Of a stretch of DNA of 64,000 nucleotides, positions 7,237 through 16,753 are shown piece after piece. This stretch comes from GCA-002726655 sp046582185 (GTDB taxonomy: Bacteria; Pseudomonadota; Gammaproteobacteria; Pseudomonadales; Azotimanducaceae). How positions within the stretch are numbered: position 1 is the first letter of the stretch; every line of letters begins with the position of its first letter. A program made the translations under genes and the position numbers. Under the pieces are notes generated by a model, which saw only the letters and a list, made by a program, of their open reading frames with translations, did not search any database and was not told the origin of the DNA. The stretch covers positions 62,001 to 126,000 of the forward strand of contig JAYGEX010000015.1 in the NCBI GenBank assembly GCA_046582185.1, read 5' to 3'.

Positions 7237-8684
7237 CAAGAATAAATGCCAAAGCTGAAGATGTCAGCGTGCCACTTTCAATAGCTGGTACACCAGCAGC
7301 ATCACCCCTCGGATACTACAGCTGGACATTTGGTCAGGCTGCCCGCGATCCGCTTTACATCATGGTCATCATCTACATTTTCTTCCCGTACTTCAGCAAT
7401 GTGGTGGTGGGTGATCCCATTCGCGGGCAGACCCTGATAGGTTATCTGAATGCCGGTGCAGGTGTTTTCATGGCGCTAACGATTCCGTTTATGGGTGCAA
7501 TTGCGGACAAGATAGGCCGGCGTAAACCATGGATTTTTGTAAGTCATTGTGTGCTGGCTGTGATTGCATTTTTATTGTGGTGGTTGATGCCTGGTGATGC
7601 AGGGATTGGGGTAGGCGCGGGATTCTTTTTGTTGCTGGTTTTATTGATAGCATTTGGTTATGCCGAAGTATTCCACAATGCAATGTTACCGGCGGTCTCG
7701 CCCGTTGATAAGGCCGGCCTTATCTCTGGTTTGGCATTCTCTGTTGGCAACATGTCCGCTATCGGTCTGCTTGTATTTGTGCTTTTCGCATTTGCGTTAC
7801 CCGGCACTCTGGATTGGGGCTTTCTTCCTGATGCTCCATTGTTCGGCCTTGATAAATTGTTGCATGAGCATGATCGTATCGTTGGTCCCATCGGCGGTGC
7901 CTGGCTGTTATTGGCGAGCGTGCCCTTGTTCCTGTATACGCCGGACGGTATTGCTTCAAGTAAGCCTATTCTCGCCAATGTGCGCCAGGGGCTTAAAGAT
8001 GTATTAATGACGGTGCGACAGCTGAAGCACTATTCCAACATCGCCATCTATTTACTGGCGCGCATGTTCTTTAACGACGGTATGGCAGGTGTGCTGATCT
8101 TTAACGGTGTTTATGCTTCGGGCACCTTTGGCTGGGATACTACGGCGTTGTTATTGCTTGGCATCTGTACGAGTACCTCAGCAATGGTGGGCGCATATTT
8201 GGGCGGGCTGACGGATGACAAGTTGGGATCGATCGCGACATTGAAAGTGTCCATTACCATGACGACTCTGATTCTGATTGCTTTGGTATCCATTCAGACT
8301 GATTCCATATTCTTTGTAGTCTCGGTCAGTACGGAGCCGGTCTGGTCCTCACCTTACTTCAGCACTATTTCAGAGCTGGCTTACTTTTCCATGTTCCAGG
8401 TATTTGCACTGTTTTTTGTTACCGGCCTATCTGCATCCCGGACACTAATGGCAAAGATATCGCCACCCGAGATGGCGACTCAATTTTTTGCTCTGTACAG
8501 TTTAAGCGGAACAGTTACCGCATTTCTGGCCCCGCTGCTGGTGGGTACCACGACGGCATTCTTCCAATCACAGCGCGCAGGTTTTACATCCCTGATTGTG
8601 CTGATGGTGATTGGCGTTATTATGTTGTTTTATGTGGTGGAAGAACGTGCGTCGGTTGCGCCCGCTCAAAAACCGATAGTTTGA
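7233..8684 (+). CDS. MFS transporter, UMF1/ATG22-like
   Basis: Inner-membrane transporter of 483 aa with about twelve hydrophobic segments. The N-terminal ASPLGYYSWTFGQAARDPLY with FFPYFSNVV and the helix 2-3 loop GAIADKIGRRKPWIF are typical of the UMF1 (ATG22-like) MFS family found beside catabolic genes. The start is GTG 7233, overlapping the stop of the hydrolase remnant by 4 bases. It is followed after 43 bases by an amidohydrolase gene on the same strand and then a serine hydrolase, so it likely imports the substrate of these hydrolases. Substrate unknown. Confidence 0.88.
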   Translation: MTRINAKAEDVSVPLSIAGTPAASPLGYYSWTFGQAARDPLYIMVIIYIFFPYFSNVVVGDPIRGQTLIGYLNAGAGVFMALTIPFMGAIADKIGRRKPWIFVSHCVLAVIAFLLWWLMPGDAGIGVGAGFFLLLVLLIAFGYAEVFHNAMLPAVSPVDKAGLISGLAFSVGNMSAIGLLVFVLFAFALPGTLDWGFLPDAPLFGLDKLLHEHDRIVGPIGGAWLLLASVPLFLYTPDGIASSKPILANVRQGLKDVLMTVRQLKHYSNIAIYLLARMFFNDGMAGVLIFNGVYASGTFGWDTTALLLLGICTSTSAMVGAYLGGLTDDKLGSIATLKVSITMTTLILIALVSIQTDSIFFVVSVSTEPVWSSPYFSTISELAYFSMFQVFALFFVTGLSASRTLMAKISPPEMATQFFALYSLSGTVTAFLAPLLVGTTTAFFQSQRAGFTSLIVLMVIGVIMLFYVVEERASVAPAQKPIV

Positions 8685-8727
8685 AGCGATATTTACCGTA
8701 AGCTACTTGAATGCGGAGGGAACAATA

Positions 8728-9906
8728 ATGGCCTATGTAGAAAACCGAACCATACACGATGCTGATTCCCATGTGATGGAATTGCCTGAACGTATTACAG
8801 AATTTATGGAATCGAAGTTCCTTAGCGACTTTGAACCCTACGTCCGGCGCCGGGATGAAGGCTGGCTTGAAGAAGTTAATGCCCAACAGGATGATCCGGG
8901 CTTCAGGGCCGGTGATGAATCCCAGTTGATGCTGCGAAAAAATCACCAGGCGCTCGGCTCATTCAGAAAGGAAGATCGTCCGAAGACACTGGATTACCTC
9001 GGCTTTACCAGTCAGTTGGTTTTTACCACAGATGCTTTAAGTAATTATGGCCTGGAAACCGGTAAAACGAACGCGCTCGCATTGGCTGCGGCCCAGGCCC
9101 ATAACAGGATGATGGTTGATTTTTGTTCTGGCGACAGAAGGTTATTACCGACAGCTTACGTCCCCCTAGTTGACATAGAGCGGGCACCCGATATTGCGAA
9201 GGAGGCAATCGAGATGGGTTGCAAGGGCCTTATTATCCCATCCACTTGTCCACCCGGTCATTCTCCTTCCCATCAGGGTTTCGAGCCTATCTGGGCGTTA
9301 GCGCAGGAAGCAGGCCTGCCCATTCTGTTTCATGTTGGCGGTGAAGATAAGATGAATGCCAACTATCACAATAATGGCTTACCCCAGGTATTGGATTTTC
9401 ACGGTGGGGCAGAAAATTTTACTTCCACAAGTTATATGACCATTCCCTTATCGCTTTGGCAGACAATGTCAGTGCTTATTATTGACGGCGTGCTTGAACG
9501 ATATCCCAGCTTGATGTTTGGCGCGATTGAATTGGGCGCTTCATGGGTACCTGGCTGGATGAGATATCTGGATTCGGGCGTTGCAGCCTTTAAGCGAGGG
9601 GAAGATCGGCTAAAGAACCTATCAGAAAAACCCAGCGATTATGTCAGGCGTCAGTTCAGGGTAACACCTTATCCTCATGAACCGACAGGGTGGATCATCG
9701 AGAATTCAGGGCCGGAAGTATGTTTGTTTTCGTCTGACTTCCCACATGTAGAAGGAGGGCGCAATCCCCTGAAGCGCTTTGGTGAAGCATTGGATGGGAT
9801 CTCTGAAGAGAATCAGAATCGGTTCTACAGGGACAACTTCATTGAGTTGATGGGCGCGGGTCTTGAACCGGATCTACATGATCACCCCTCGGTTCAAAGC
9901 AGGTGA
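8728..9906 (+). CDS. Amidohydrolase family 2 (TIM-barrel metal-dependent hydrolase/decarboxylase)
   Basis: A 392-aa cytoplasmic protein of the amidohydrolase-2 superfamily. Marks are the N-terminal IHDADSHVMELPERI, the barrel strand GCKGLIIPS, the metal-side LPILFHVGGED and the C-terminal CLFSSDFPHVEGGRNP, where the conserved Asp and His lie. The family includes ring-opening hydrolases and non-oxidative decarboxylases such as aminocarboxymuconate-semialdehyde decarboxylase; many annotated members are uncharacterised. ATG 8728 is chosen over an upstream TTG because GGAGGG sits 9 bases before it and the DADSH motif then lies close to the start. It belongs to a forward run with the preceding transporter and the following serine hydrolase. 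Confidence 0.88.
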   Translation: MAYVENRTIHDADSHVMELPERITEFMESKFLSDFEPYVRRRDEGWLEEVNAQQDDPGFRAGDESQLMLRKNHQALGSFRKEDRPKTLDYLGFTSQLVFTTDALSNYGLETGKTNALALAAAQAHNRMMVDFCSGDRRLLPTAYVPLVDIERAPDIAKEAIEMGCKGLIIPSTCPPGHSPSHQGFEPIWALAQEAGLPILFHVGGEDKMNANYHNNGLPQVLDFHGGAENFTSTSYMTIPLSLWQTMSVLIIDGVLERYPSLMFGAIELGASWVPGWMRYLDSGVAAFKRGEDRLKNLSEKPSDYVRRQFRVTPYPHEPTGWIIENSGPEVCLFSSDFPHVEGGRNPLKRFGEALDGISEENQNRFYRDNFIELMGAGLEPDLHDHPSVQSR

Positions 9907-9945
9907 TCAGAGTTCTTCCTTTAGTGAATACAAAGAGTGAATAGA

Positions 9946-11214
9946 ATGAGTGGACGGAAAGATGCCAAGGGGTCAGTTAATGATCAGTCCGGGGTGATGA
10001 CTGGGCTCCCGCCCACCCGTGAATCCCAGGTGACGTTTGCAAACTATATTTCACGCCCGTATAACCGGTGGGCATTCAGGAATATGGACGTAGTGACACA
10101 TACAGCCATGATGCCCAGAGGCGGGCCTCTGCCGGTAATGAATGTTTCTGGTCAGGCAGAACGTTATGGTGATCAATCAGTCAGTGATATCCATGGTACA
10201 AAAATGCCATTGAGAGATCTGTTGAAGACCTACTCTGCTGATGGCTTCATTGTGCTCAAAGAGGATGAAATATTATTTGAGCAATATCTCAATGGATACT
10301 CTGAGCACCAACGACACATTTGGTATTCCATGACCAAATCGCTGGTAAGTACTGCCTTCGGTATTCTCATGGATCAGTATGATATAGATCTGACCGCATC
10401 ACCTGCCCAGTATGTCGAGGAGCTCAAAGGTTCAGGGTTTGAGCGCACAACGATTCAGCAAGTGCTTAATCATGCCAGTGCCATTGCCTTTAAAGAAAAT
10501 TATGTGGATACCGAATCAGATTTTGCCCGATTTTATGCACCTGCCATAAACCTGGGTTACGTGCCGGGTGCGAGAGACGTTCAACCTGAAGAGACCGATA
10601 TCTATGGCGTTTATGATTTCCTTGCCAGGTTTATTGAAGCAGAACCGGAAAACATACCCGGTGACAGTTTTGAGTACAACTCAGCCAATGCCGATCTGAT
10701 CGGCTGGATAATAGCGCGAGTCTCTGGCATGTCGGTACAGGAGTTTATCGGCGAGCATATCTGGCGACATATAGGTAGCAATCATGATGCAGCCATTGTC
10801 GTTGACCGCGCATACATGGCGGTTGCGACTGGCGGAATGACCTCAACACTAAGAGATGCGGCTTTGTTTGGTCGTCTTATTCTGAATCGGGGTTTTGTTA
10901 ATGGCAAACAATGTGTTCCTAAGGCCTGGATTGATGAAACGATAAACCTGAATGATCAGGACAGGCAGCGGTATGCTGCAAATCCGCTGTATGTAGAGGA
11001 AGCCTGGCAATACTATAAAAATATGTGGTGGATAATCGATCCGGAACGAGGCGAATATGCGGCAGTTGGTATTCACGGCCAGGTGATTTATATCAACCGT
11101 GCTGCGAATACTGTGATTGCTCAGTTCTCGAGTCAGGCGACAGCGTCCCAGGTCGGCTCAGAAGACTTTAGGTCGAAGCTGAGCGTCATGCAGCAGCTTA
11201 CTCAAAGTACTTAA
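9946..11214 (+). CDS. Serine hydrolase, beta-lactamase class C / NylB-like family
   Basis: A 422-aa beta-lactamase-fold serine hydrolase without a signal peptide, so probably cytoplasmic. The SxxK nucleophile motif is SMTKS (Ser128 and Lys131 from the chosen ATG), the second motif is in FEYNSANAD (YxN-like), and the third element is IHGQV near the C-terminus. This resembles the 6-aminohexanoate-dimer hydrolase and esterase branch rather than resistance enzymes. ATG 9946 is preferred over GTG 9937 because AAGAG precedes it at good spacing. Its place after a transporter and an amidohydrolase suggests hydrolysis of an amide or ester substrate; the exact reaction is unknown. Confidence 0.85.
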   Translation: MSGRKDAKGSVNDQSGVMTGLPPTRESQVTFANYISRPYNRWAFRNMDVVTHTAMMPRGGPLPVMNVSGQAERYGDQSVSDIHGTKMPLRDLLKTYSADGFIVLKEDEILFEQYLNGYSEHQRHIWYSMTKSLVSTAFGILMDQYDIDLTASPAQYVEELKGSGFERTTIQQVLNHASAIAFKENYVDTESDFARFYAPAINLGYVPGARDVQPEETDIYGVYDFLARFIEAEPENIPGDSFEYNSANADLIGWIIARVSGMSVQEFIGEHIWRHIGSNHDAAIVVDRAYMAVATGGMTSTLRDAALFGRLILNRGFVNGKQCVPKAWIDETINLNDQDRQRYAANPLYVEEAWQYYKNMWWIIDPERGEYAAVGIHGQVIYINRAANTVIAQFSSQATASQVGSEDFRSKLSVMQQLTQST

Positions 11215-11253
11215 TATTGGTCGCAAAAAACTGACGGGCCAGGACAAGTTGAA

Positions 11254-12867
11254 ATGAACTCAAAAGGAATGATCGTCGCTCCCCAGCCAGAGGCCGTGGA
11301 AGCCGGTGCACTTGCATTGAAACGCGGCGGCAATGCGGTCGATGCTGCAATTACCTGTGCTCTGGTGCAGGGTGTAGTCGATCCCCAGATGACAGGCATC
11401 GCCGGCTTTGGAAATTTACAGATGTATCTGCCACAGGCGGGCGAACACTACTGCGTCGATTTCCATGGTCGTTCCCCTTCCGTTGTAAAGCCGGATATGT
11501 GGGAGGATCTCATAGAGGGTGAAGCCCCAGACGGATTTGGCTTCGTCCTAAAAGGCAAGGTCAATGACCTGGGTTATCAATCGATCACGGTGCCCGGCAG
11601 TCTAAAGGCCTACTTTGAAGCACAGACAAGCCATGGCGTAATGGACTGGGCTGACGTTGTTGAACCAGCAATCAATTGGGCAGAGAAGGGATTCGCGATT
11701 CGACCCCAGGTACATGAATTCTGGAGTCGTAACGATAGTTCAGGTCGGGTACTGGTTCGCGATCGGCTGGCATATTCGGCTTCTGGTCGAAAATTGTATT
11801 TCGATTCAAACGGGAATCTTAAGGAGCCCGGCGATATTATAAAGAACGCTGAAATGGCAAACAGCCTGCGACAGATAGCGAAGGAAGGCGCCGACGTTTT
11901 TTATCAGGGCGCCATCGCGCAAAGAATGGCAGAGGATATGATTGCTAATGAAGGATTACTGACGCTTGAAGATTTAAACAATTATTCAACCATAAGGTGT
12001 GCCCCCTTGTGGGGTGAATACAGGGGCGCACGTTATTCAACCAATGATCCGCCGGGCGGGGGCATCATGCTGGTTGAAATGCTCAATATTCTGGAAAACT
12101 TTGACCTGAAAGCAATGGGCCATAACAGTGTTGATTATATAAGGGTCATTGCAGAGGCAATGAAACGGGCCACGAGCGACAAGGATGATTTTGTCGGTGA
12201 TCCGGCATTTTTCGACGTACCCGTGGAGCGTTTAACCAGCAAGAAGTATGCGGCTGAGATGGCTGAGGCCATAAAGGCCGGTGAAAAGGCCAGTGTCGTG
12301 CGTTATCAGGCAACGGGAAAGGAGAGTGCCAATACAACCCATGTTGCGGTTGTTGATAAGAGCGGTAACGCGGTCACTATGACCCATTCGCTGGGTATGC
12401 CCTCCGGTGTGATAACTGACGGTCTCGGTTTCATGTACAACGGTTGCATGGCGGTATTTGACCCACGGCCTGGTAGAGCTGATTCACTTGCGCCAGGCAA
12501 GAGCCGCTTTACATCATTGTGCCCAACGATAGTCTTCGACGGCGACAAGCCGCAGATTGTATTGGGTGCGCCAGGTGGGACACAAATTGCGATGGGGGTA
12601 TTACAGAGCATCCTGAACTTGCTTGATTTCGATATGGACATGCAACAAGCAGTATCGGCGCCACGTTTTTCTTCAACCTCTGATGCCATCGACGTCTGCA
12701 ATCGTATTCCCGCTTACACGACTGATCAGCTTGCAGCACAGGGATACGAAATCAGACGTAGTCATCTCAGCTTCGCCTTCGCAATGGTGCACGGTATTCA
12801 AATCCGAGATGGTGAAATGAATGGTGGTGCGGATCCCGCCGGAGATGGTATGGCACTGTCTATATAG
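11254..12867 (+). CDS. Gamma-glutamyltransferase family protein, cytoplasmic
   Basis: An N-terminal-nucleophile hydrolase of the gamma-glutamyltransferase family (537 aa). The N-terminal GGNAVDAAI and VDPQMTGIAGFG segments and the autocleavage site NTTHVAVVDKSGNAVT (catalytic Thr361) are clear, as is PGGTQIAMGVLQ near the end of the small subunit. The precursor would cleave itself before Thr361 into large and small chains. Unlike periplasmic GGT there is no signal peptide, so it should act in the cytoplasm, probably on a gamma-glutamyl amide or related acyl amide. It follows the serine hydrolase by 39 bases in a run of amide and ester hydrolases, and a VOC gene follows after 122 bases. Confidence 0.88.
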   Translation: MNSKGMIVAPQPEAVEAGALALKRGGNAVDAAITCALVQGVVDPQMTGIAGFGNLQMYLPQAGEHYCVDFHGRSPSVVKPDMWEDLIEGEAPDGFGFVLKGKVNDLGYQSITVPGSLKAYFEAQTSHGVMDWADVVEPAINWAEKGFAIRPQVHEFWSRNDSSGRVLVRDRLAYSASGRKLYFDSNGNLKEPGDIIKNAEMANSLRQIAKEGADVFYQGAIAQRMAEDMIANEGLLTLEDLNNYSTIRCAPLWGEYRGARYSTNDPPGGGIMLVEMLNILENFDLKAMGHNSVDYIRVIAEAMKRATSDKDDFVGDPAFFDVPVERLTSKKYAAEMAEAIKAGEKASVVRYQATGKESANTTHVAVVDKSGNAVTMTHSLGMPSGVITDGLGFMYNGCMAVFDPRPGRADSLAPGKSRFTSLCPTIVFDGDKPQIVLGAPGGTQIAMGVLQSILNLLDFDMDMQQAVSAPRFSSTSDAIDVCNRIPAYTTDQLAAQGYEIRRSHLSFAFAMVHGIQIRDGEMNGGADPAGDGMALSI

Positions 12868-12989
12868 TTCTGGGGCCGGAGTAGGGGACCAGAGTAAGCT
12901 CCGTTACCAACACTAACAACATAGTGCGAGAATGCAGCACGGGTAAGCAGGCCCATGACTGGGTACAACAACACAAGTAGGGGAAAACT

Positions 12990-13676
12990 ATGAACAAGAT
13001 AGACGGCTTACATCATCTGGCAATTTGCACTGGGAATATGAAATCGCAGATCCAGTTTTTTACTGATGTTCTCGGACTGGAGTTAGTGGCGCTGTATTGG
13101 ATGCATGGCGTTGCGAATACATGGCACGGTTTCTTGCGTCTGAATGATGAAAGCTCGGTTGCCTTTGTGCAGAATGAGGCGATAAAGGAAATTCCTGTGC
13201 AGCCGGGCGTAACACATGCAGGTAATCCTGCAGCGAATAGTAGTCCAGGCACAATGCAGCATGTGGCCTTGAGGGTCGCCGGGGATACGGAACTTCTCGC
13301 CATGCGCGATCGCTTGAGGAGCAAAGGTGTGCCTGTTCTCGGGCCGATGGATCATGGCATGTGCAAATCAATCTATTTCGCCGGACCAGAAAACTTGTCG
13401 TTAGAACTATCCTTTTCGGTTGAGCCCATCGATGCGGCCGCCTGGATAGATCCTGAGGTGGTAGAACTGGCAGGCATTAATAGCGAGGAGCTCGCGAAAT
13501 TCACCCAACCCGAAAACTACGTTGATGAGGCTGGCTCTATTGTCCAACCCTCCCTAAATTCAGCTGGGCCGCATATGAGTAACTACGCCGAAGGTGAGTA
13601 TTCAGCATTGATGAATGTCCCTGATGAGGTGATTCTTGCCGCTAGCCAAAACGAACCCCCAGTCTCACCTGATTGA
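12990..13676 (+). CDS. VOC (glyoxalase/extradiol dioxygenase) superfamily protein
   Basis: A 228-aa protein of the vicinal-oxygen-chelate superfamily. It begins IDGLHHLAICTGNMKSQIQFF with the first metal-ligand His, followed by FTDVLGLELV; the second half holds MQHVALRV (second His) and NLSLELSF (Glu ligand). It fits a single two-module VOC domain plus a ~80-residue C-terminal tail of unknown role. Members are lyases, isomerases or dioxygenases that use a divalent metal. The start has AGTAGGGG a few bases upstream. It closes the forward run from 7233, and its place suggests it acts late in the same pathway, but substrate and reaction cannot be read. Confidence 0.85.
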   Translation: MNKIDGLHHLAICTGNMKSQIQFFTDVLGLELVALYWMHGVANTWHGFLRLNDESSVAFVQNEAIKEIPVQPGVTHAGNPAANSSPGTMQHVALRVAGDTELLAMRDRLRSKGVPVLGPMDHGMCKSIYFAGPENLSLELSFSVEPIDAAAWIDPEVVELAGINSEELAKFTQPENYVDEAGSIVQPSLNSAGPHMSNYAEGEYSALMNVPDEVILAASQNEPPVSPD

Positions 13677-14032
13677 GATCGGAACATAGTTATCCCGTCG
13701 CAACAAATGGATTGTTGCCTATACTTAATCAGGGTGAGCTGGCGATTATGTATAGCTTTGTGTTCCTCTAGATCGCGACAAACGGCGCTGAGATTTGGAG
13801 TATTGATAGTATGCGAAGTGCATCTTGAATCATCTAAACCACCTGGTGAATAAATTTTGAAGACATCCAGGATAAAGCGGGTTGAATATATGCCTGTTGA
13901 TCCAAGGCCTGTAACCAAAAAGGGAAGTGCTTTTATAGCGTGTTGAGGCGATTGTCTAAATGTCACATGTCCTAATTAATTGATCTACTGAATTTGATTT
14001 GTCAGACTAGTCGAACAATAAAGGCGAGCGGT
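13677..14032. other. Convergent intergenic region, no gene seen
   Basis: 356 bases between the VOC gene and the end of the histidine kinase gene. One open frame on the minus strand crosses it (13583-13966) but its translation shows no family motif and overlaps the VOC gene antisense. I saw no GC-rich hairpin followed by a T-run. Confidence 0.5.
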
Positions 14033-15913
14033 TCAATCCTGCAGCGGCAGACTCACCGTAAAAACTGATCCAGCGCCTAACTGGCTCTCCAGCTGCACAG
14101 AGCCGCCGTGTTGCTCAGCTATATTTTTCACAATTGACAAACCCAAACCGGTGCCACCCAGATCACGCGAGCGCGCTTTGTCCACCCGGTAGAAGCGCTC
14201 AAAGATGCGCTGTTGATGTTGCGGACTGATGCCGATGCCCGAGTCGCTGATCCGGAGTATAGCGACCCCTTGCTCGGTATACAGCTTAACTCCGACCTCA
14301 CCACCGGCGGGCGTATACTTGATGGCATTGTCGATCAGGTTATCAATCAGTTGGGTGATGGTTTGCAGGTCACCGACAATACTTACCCCGGCCTCAATTA
14401 ACAGCGTCAGGCTGAGTTCTTTTTCCTGGCAATGATCTTTAACGGCCACTATCGAGTGCTTGACCACCGCCTCCAGGTCAATGTGCTGAAAGTCTTTCTC
14501 CGTCGTATCTGATTCCAGGCGAGAGAGTGTCATTAAGTCCGTGACCAACTGGGAAAGCCGATGGCTTTGCGTGCTGATTTTTTCAGTAAATCTACGCCGC
14601 ACTTCCGGATCCATGTCCTCATCATCGAGAATGGTTTCAGCCAGGCCGCGAATGACGGTGATCGGCGTTTTTAGCTCGTGGGAGGCATTGCCCACGAAAT
14701 CACGGCGGATACGTTCCAGCCGGTCCAGCTCTGAAATATCATGCAATACGATTACCGCGCCTACCGGGTCGCCCTGTTCATCGCGCAACGCCGCAGCGGA
14801 TATATCGATCACCCGATCACCGGCTTTCAGCGGTCTGCGTATTTGCGCGGTGACCACTTCCAGACTGTCCAGGGTTTGTTCCAACGCCGTATTGATTTCC
14901 GCTACCCGTACCTGCTCCCAGATCGGCTTACCGAGACTGCTTGCCAGCGACAGGTCAAGTACCCTGGCAGCCGCCTGGTTGATCTGGATAATCTTTTGTT
15001 GTGGGTCCACCACAATGACCCCTTCGACCATACCGCTAAATATCATCGCCAGGCGGTTGTGGTCGTTGGTGATCTCGGCCATGCGCTGAGCAGAACTCCT
15101 CGCGATGCGATTAAAGGCCTCGGCCATCTGGCCGATCTCATCCTGCCGATCAACCCTGATGCGCTGTGTGTAATCTCCTTGCGAAATCGCTTCGGCCACT
15201 ACGGTCATCTTTGCCAAGGGGTCAGAGAAGCGTTTGGCAAAGAAGAAGCCCAGAATGAGCGCGGCGAACGCTGACAGCCCGGCACCAAACACCACCGCCT
15301 GACGCAATTCCGCCAGTTTGTTTTCGATGGTATTCCGCGGCAGGGAAACACGAACAAAGCCGAGTATGTTTTGCTGGTTTGTGACTTGTAGCGCTCGATA
15401 AATCATCTGCTGCTGCAGAGTCTCACTGAAACGCTGGGCGGTGGCGGCGCCCTCGTCCCAGGCTGCAATGATCTCCGGCCGCCGGGCATGGTTATCCATA
15501 AGTTCCGGCGACTGCATTGAGTCGGCAATGACCCGGCCCTCAACGTCGATTACCGACAAGCGACTGTGGGTATCCCTGCCCAGTTGTACCACAATGTCTT
15601 GCAGCGCCTCACCCGGCGTGTTGTTTGATGTGCCGGACTGGGACCCCGCTGTGGCCAAGGAGTCGACGGCCAAGGCTAGCAACGTCGGCTTGGCCACCTG
15701 GGCCAGAAGTTTTGAGCGTACCACCAGGGATTGCTGAATATCTCTCATGCCGTTTTCCGTGACCTGGCGGCCGACCAGGACACCTACAATCAAGGTGCAG
15801 CAGAGGATAATGGTGACGTAACCGGCATACAGTCGCCAGAGCAGTTGGGAGCGAAACATAGCGCTTTTAGTAATTCCTGTGTTTGGTGAACGCTGGGACA
15901 GTTGGTCCAGCAT
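14033..15913 (-). CDS. PhoR/VicK-type membrane sensor histidine kinase
   Basis: A 626-aa sensor kinase. In order: a cytoplasmic N-terminus; TM1 at about 26-48; a periplasmic domain 50-207; TM2 at about 208-226; HAMP 227-280; a PAS domain 285-395; HisKA with NASHELKTPITVIRG (phosphoacceptor His412); and HATPase with the N box LIDNLIDNAIKYTP, G1 DSGIGI and G2 GGTGLGLSIV. It should autophosphorylate and pass phosphate to the response regulator encoded 11 bases upstream. An inner start at 15859 (MFRSQLLWRLYAG) would place TM1 nearer the N-terminus and is possible. This architecture is the one annotated as PhoR or VicK in many genomes, but no pst genes lie in the window, so phosphate sensing is not shown. 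Confidence 0.9.
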   Translation of the reverse strand: MLDQLSQRSPNTGITKSAMFRSQLLWRLYAGYVTIILCCTLIVGVLVGRQVTENGMRDIQQSLVVRSKLLAQVAKPTLLALAVDSLATAGSQSGTSNNTPGEALQDIVVQLGRDTHSRLSVIDVEGRVIADSMQSPELMDNHARRPEIIAAWDEGAATAQRFSETLQQQMIYRALQVTNQQNILGFVRVSLPRNTIENKLAELRQAVVFGAGLSAFAALILGFFFAKRFSDPLAKMTVVAEAISQGDYTQRIRVDRQDEIGQMAEAFNRIARSSAQRMAEITNDHNRLAMIFSGMVEGVIVVDPQQKIIQINQAAARVLDLSLASSLGKPIWEQVRVAEINTALEQTLDSLEVVTAQIRRPLKAGDRVIDISAAALRDEQGDPVGAVIVLHDISELDRLERIRRDFVGNASHELKTPITVIRGLAETILDDEDMDPEVRRRFTEKISTQSHRLSQLVTDLMTLSRLESDTTEKDFQHIDLEAVVKHSIVAVKDHCQEKELSLTLLIEAGVSIVGDLQTITQLIDNLIDNAIKYTPAGGEVGVKLYTEQGVAILRISDSGIGISPQHQQRIFERFYRVDKARSRDLGGTGLGLSIVKNIAEQHGGSVQLESQLGAGSVFTVSLPLQD

Positions 15914-15924
15914 TGGCGTAATCC

Positions 15925-16620
15925 CTAGTCCCTGTCTTTAAAACGGTAGCCTACACCACGTATCGTTTCAATAAATGGCTGTTCCTCGCCGAGCTTTTTA
16001 CGAATGGCGCGGATATGTACATCGATATTGCGATCAACGACAATCGCATCGTGGACAAAGGAATGATTCAGCAATTGCTCACGAGAGAACACCTGGCCCG
16101 GGCGACTGGCTAGAGTGTGCAATAATCGAAACTCGGTAGCAGTGAGTTTTATCTCAGAGCCATGCAGGGTCACCTTGTGCTTGCTGCTGTCGATCACCAG
16201 ACCGTCCAGCTCTACACGCCGCCCCGGCGCCGACGACTCGGTCCTGGCGCCGCGCCGCAATACCGCCTGTACGCGGGCGACCAGTTCCTTGGGACTAAAG
16301 GGTTTCGCCACATAGTCGTCGGCGCCAATACCCAGGCCCAATACCAGGTCGCTCTCCTCACCTTTGGCGGTTACCATGATGATGGGGATTTGCTGAGTCG
16401 CGCTGTCGGCCTTCAGCTGTCGGCAGATATCCAGCCCGCCGATACCGGGCAACATCAAATCCAGGAGCACCAGATCGGGCCGTATTTTCTGAATCAGGCT
16501 CATACCCTTTGCGCCGTCCAGCGCCACTAGTACCTCGAACCCCTCACGCTTCAAGTTGTAACTCAACAGCTCGAGAATATCGGGCTCGTCTTCGACAACC
16601 ACTATTTTTTTGACAGACAT
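15925..16620 (-). CDS. PhoB-like OmpR-family response regulator
   Basis: A 231-aa response regulator with a receiver domain (MSVKKIVVVEDEPDILELL, phosphoacceptor Asp54 in VLLDLMLPG, conserved Lys in VAKPFSPKEL) and a C-terminal winged-helix DNA-binding domain (LTATEFRLLHTLA, VDRNIDVHIRAIRKKLG, IRGVGYRF). ATG 16620 is chosen; a GTG at 16635 would add five residues. It precedes the kinase gene by 11 bases in an operon, so the two form a two-component system. The -10-like TATATTAT on the minus strand near 16663-16672 could belong to its promoter; no Pho-box was recognised. Its regulon is unknown. Confidence 0.92.
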   Translation of the reverse strand: MSVKKIVVVEDEPDILELLSYNLKREGFEVLVALDGAKGMSLIQKIRPDLVLLDLMLPGIGGLDICRQLKADSATQQIPIIMVTAKGEESDLVLGLGIGADDYVAKPFSPKELVARVQAVLRRGARTESSAPGRRVELDGLVIDSSKHKVTLHGSEIKLTATEFRLLHTLASRPGQVFSREQLLNHSFVHDAIVVDRNIDVHIRAIRKKLGEEQPFIETIRGVGYRFKDRD

Positions 16621-16753
16621 CGAAATGGCTAGCACCTACTTCGAAAAAGGATGCCAAGCGTAGCACGATAATATAAAGAATGGATTAAGATTCCGTTGAC
16701 CGGGTAAGGATGCTGCTATGGCTAGCGTAGAAGGGTATAGTCGGTTGAATGAG

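Noticed and set aside
13583..13966. 127-codon open frame on the minus strand in the convergent spacer after the VOC gene
   Set aside because: No family motif, no good ribosome site, and its 3' third is antisense to the VOC gene.
14033..16620. Naming the two-component pair phoB/phoR
   Set aside because: Domain order fits, but there are no pst/phoU genes or Pho-boxes in view, so the phosphate role is unproven.
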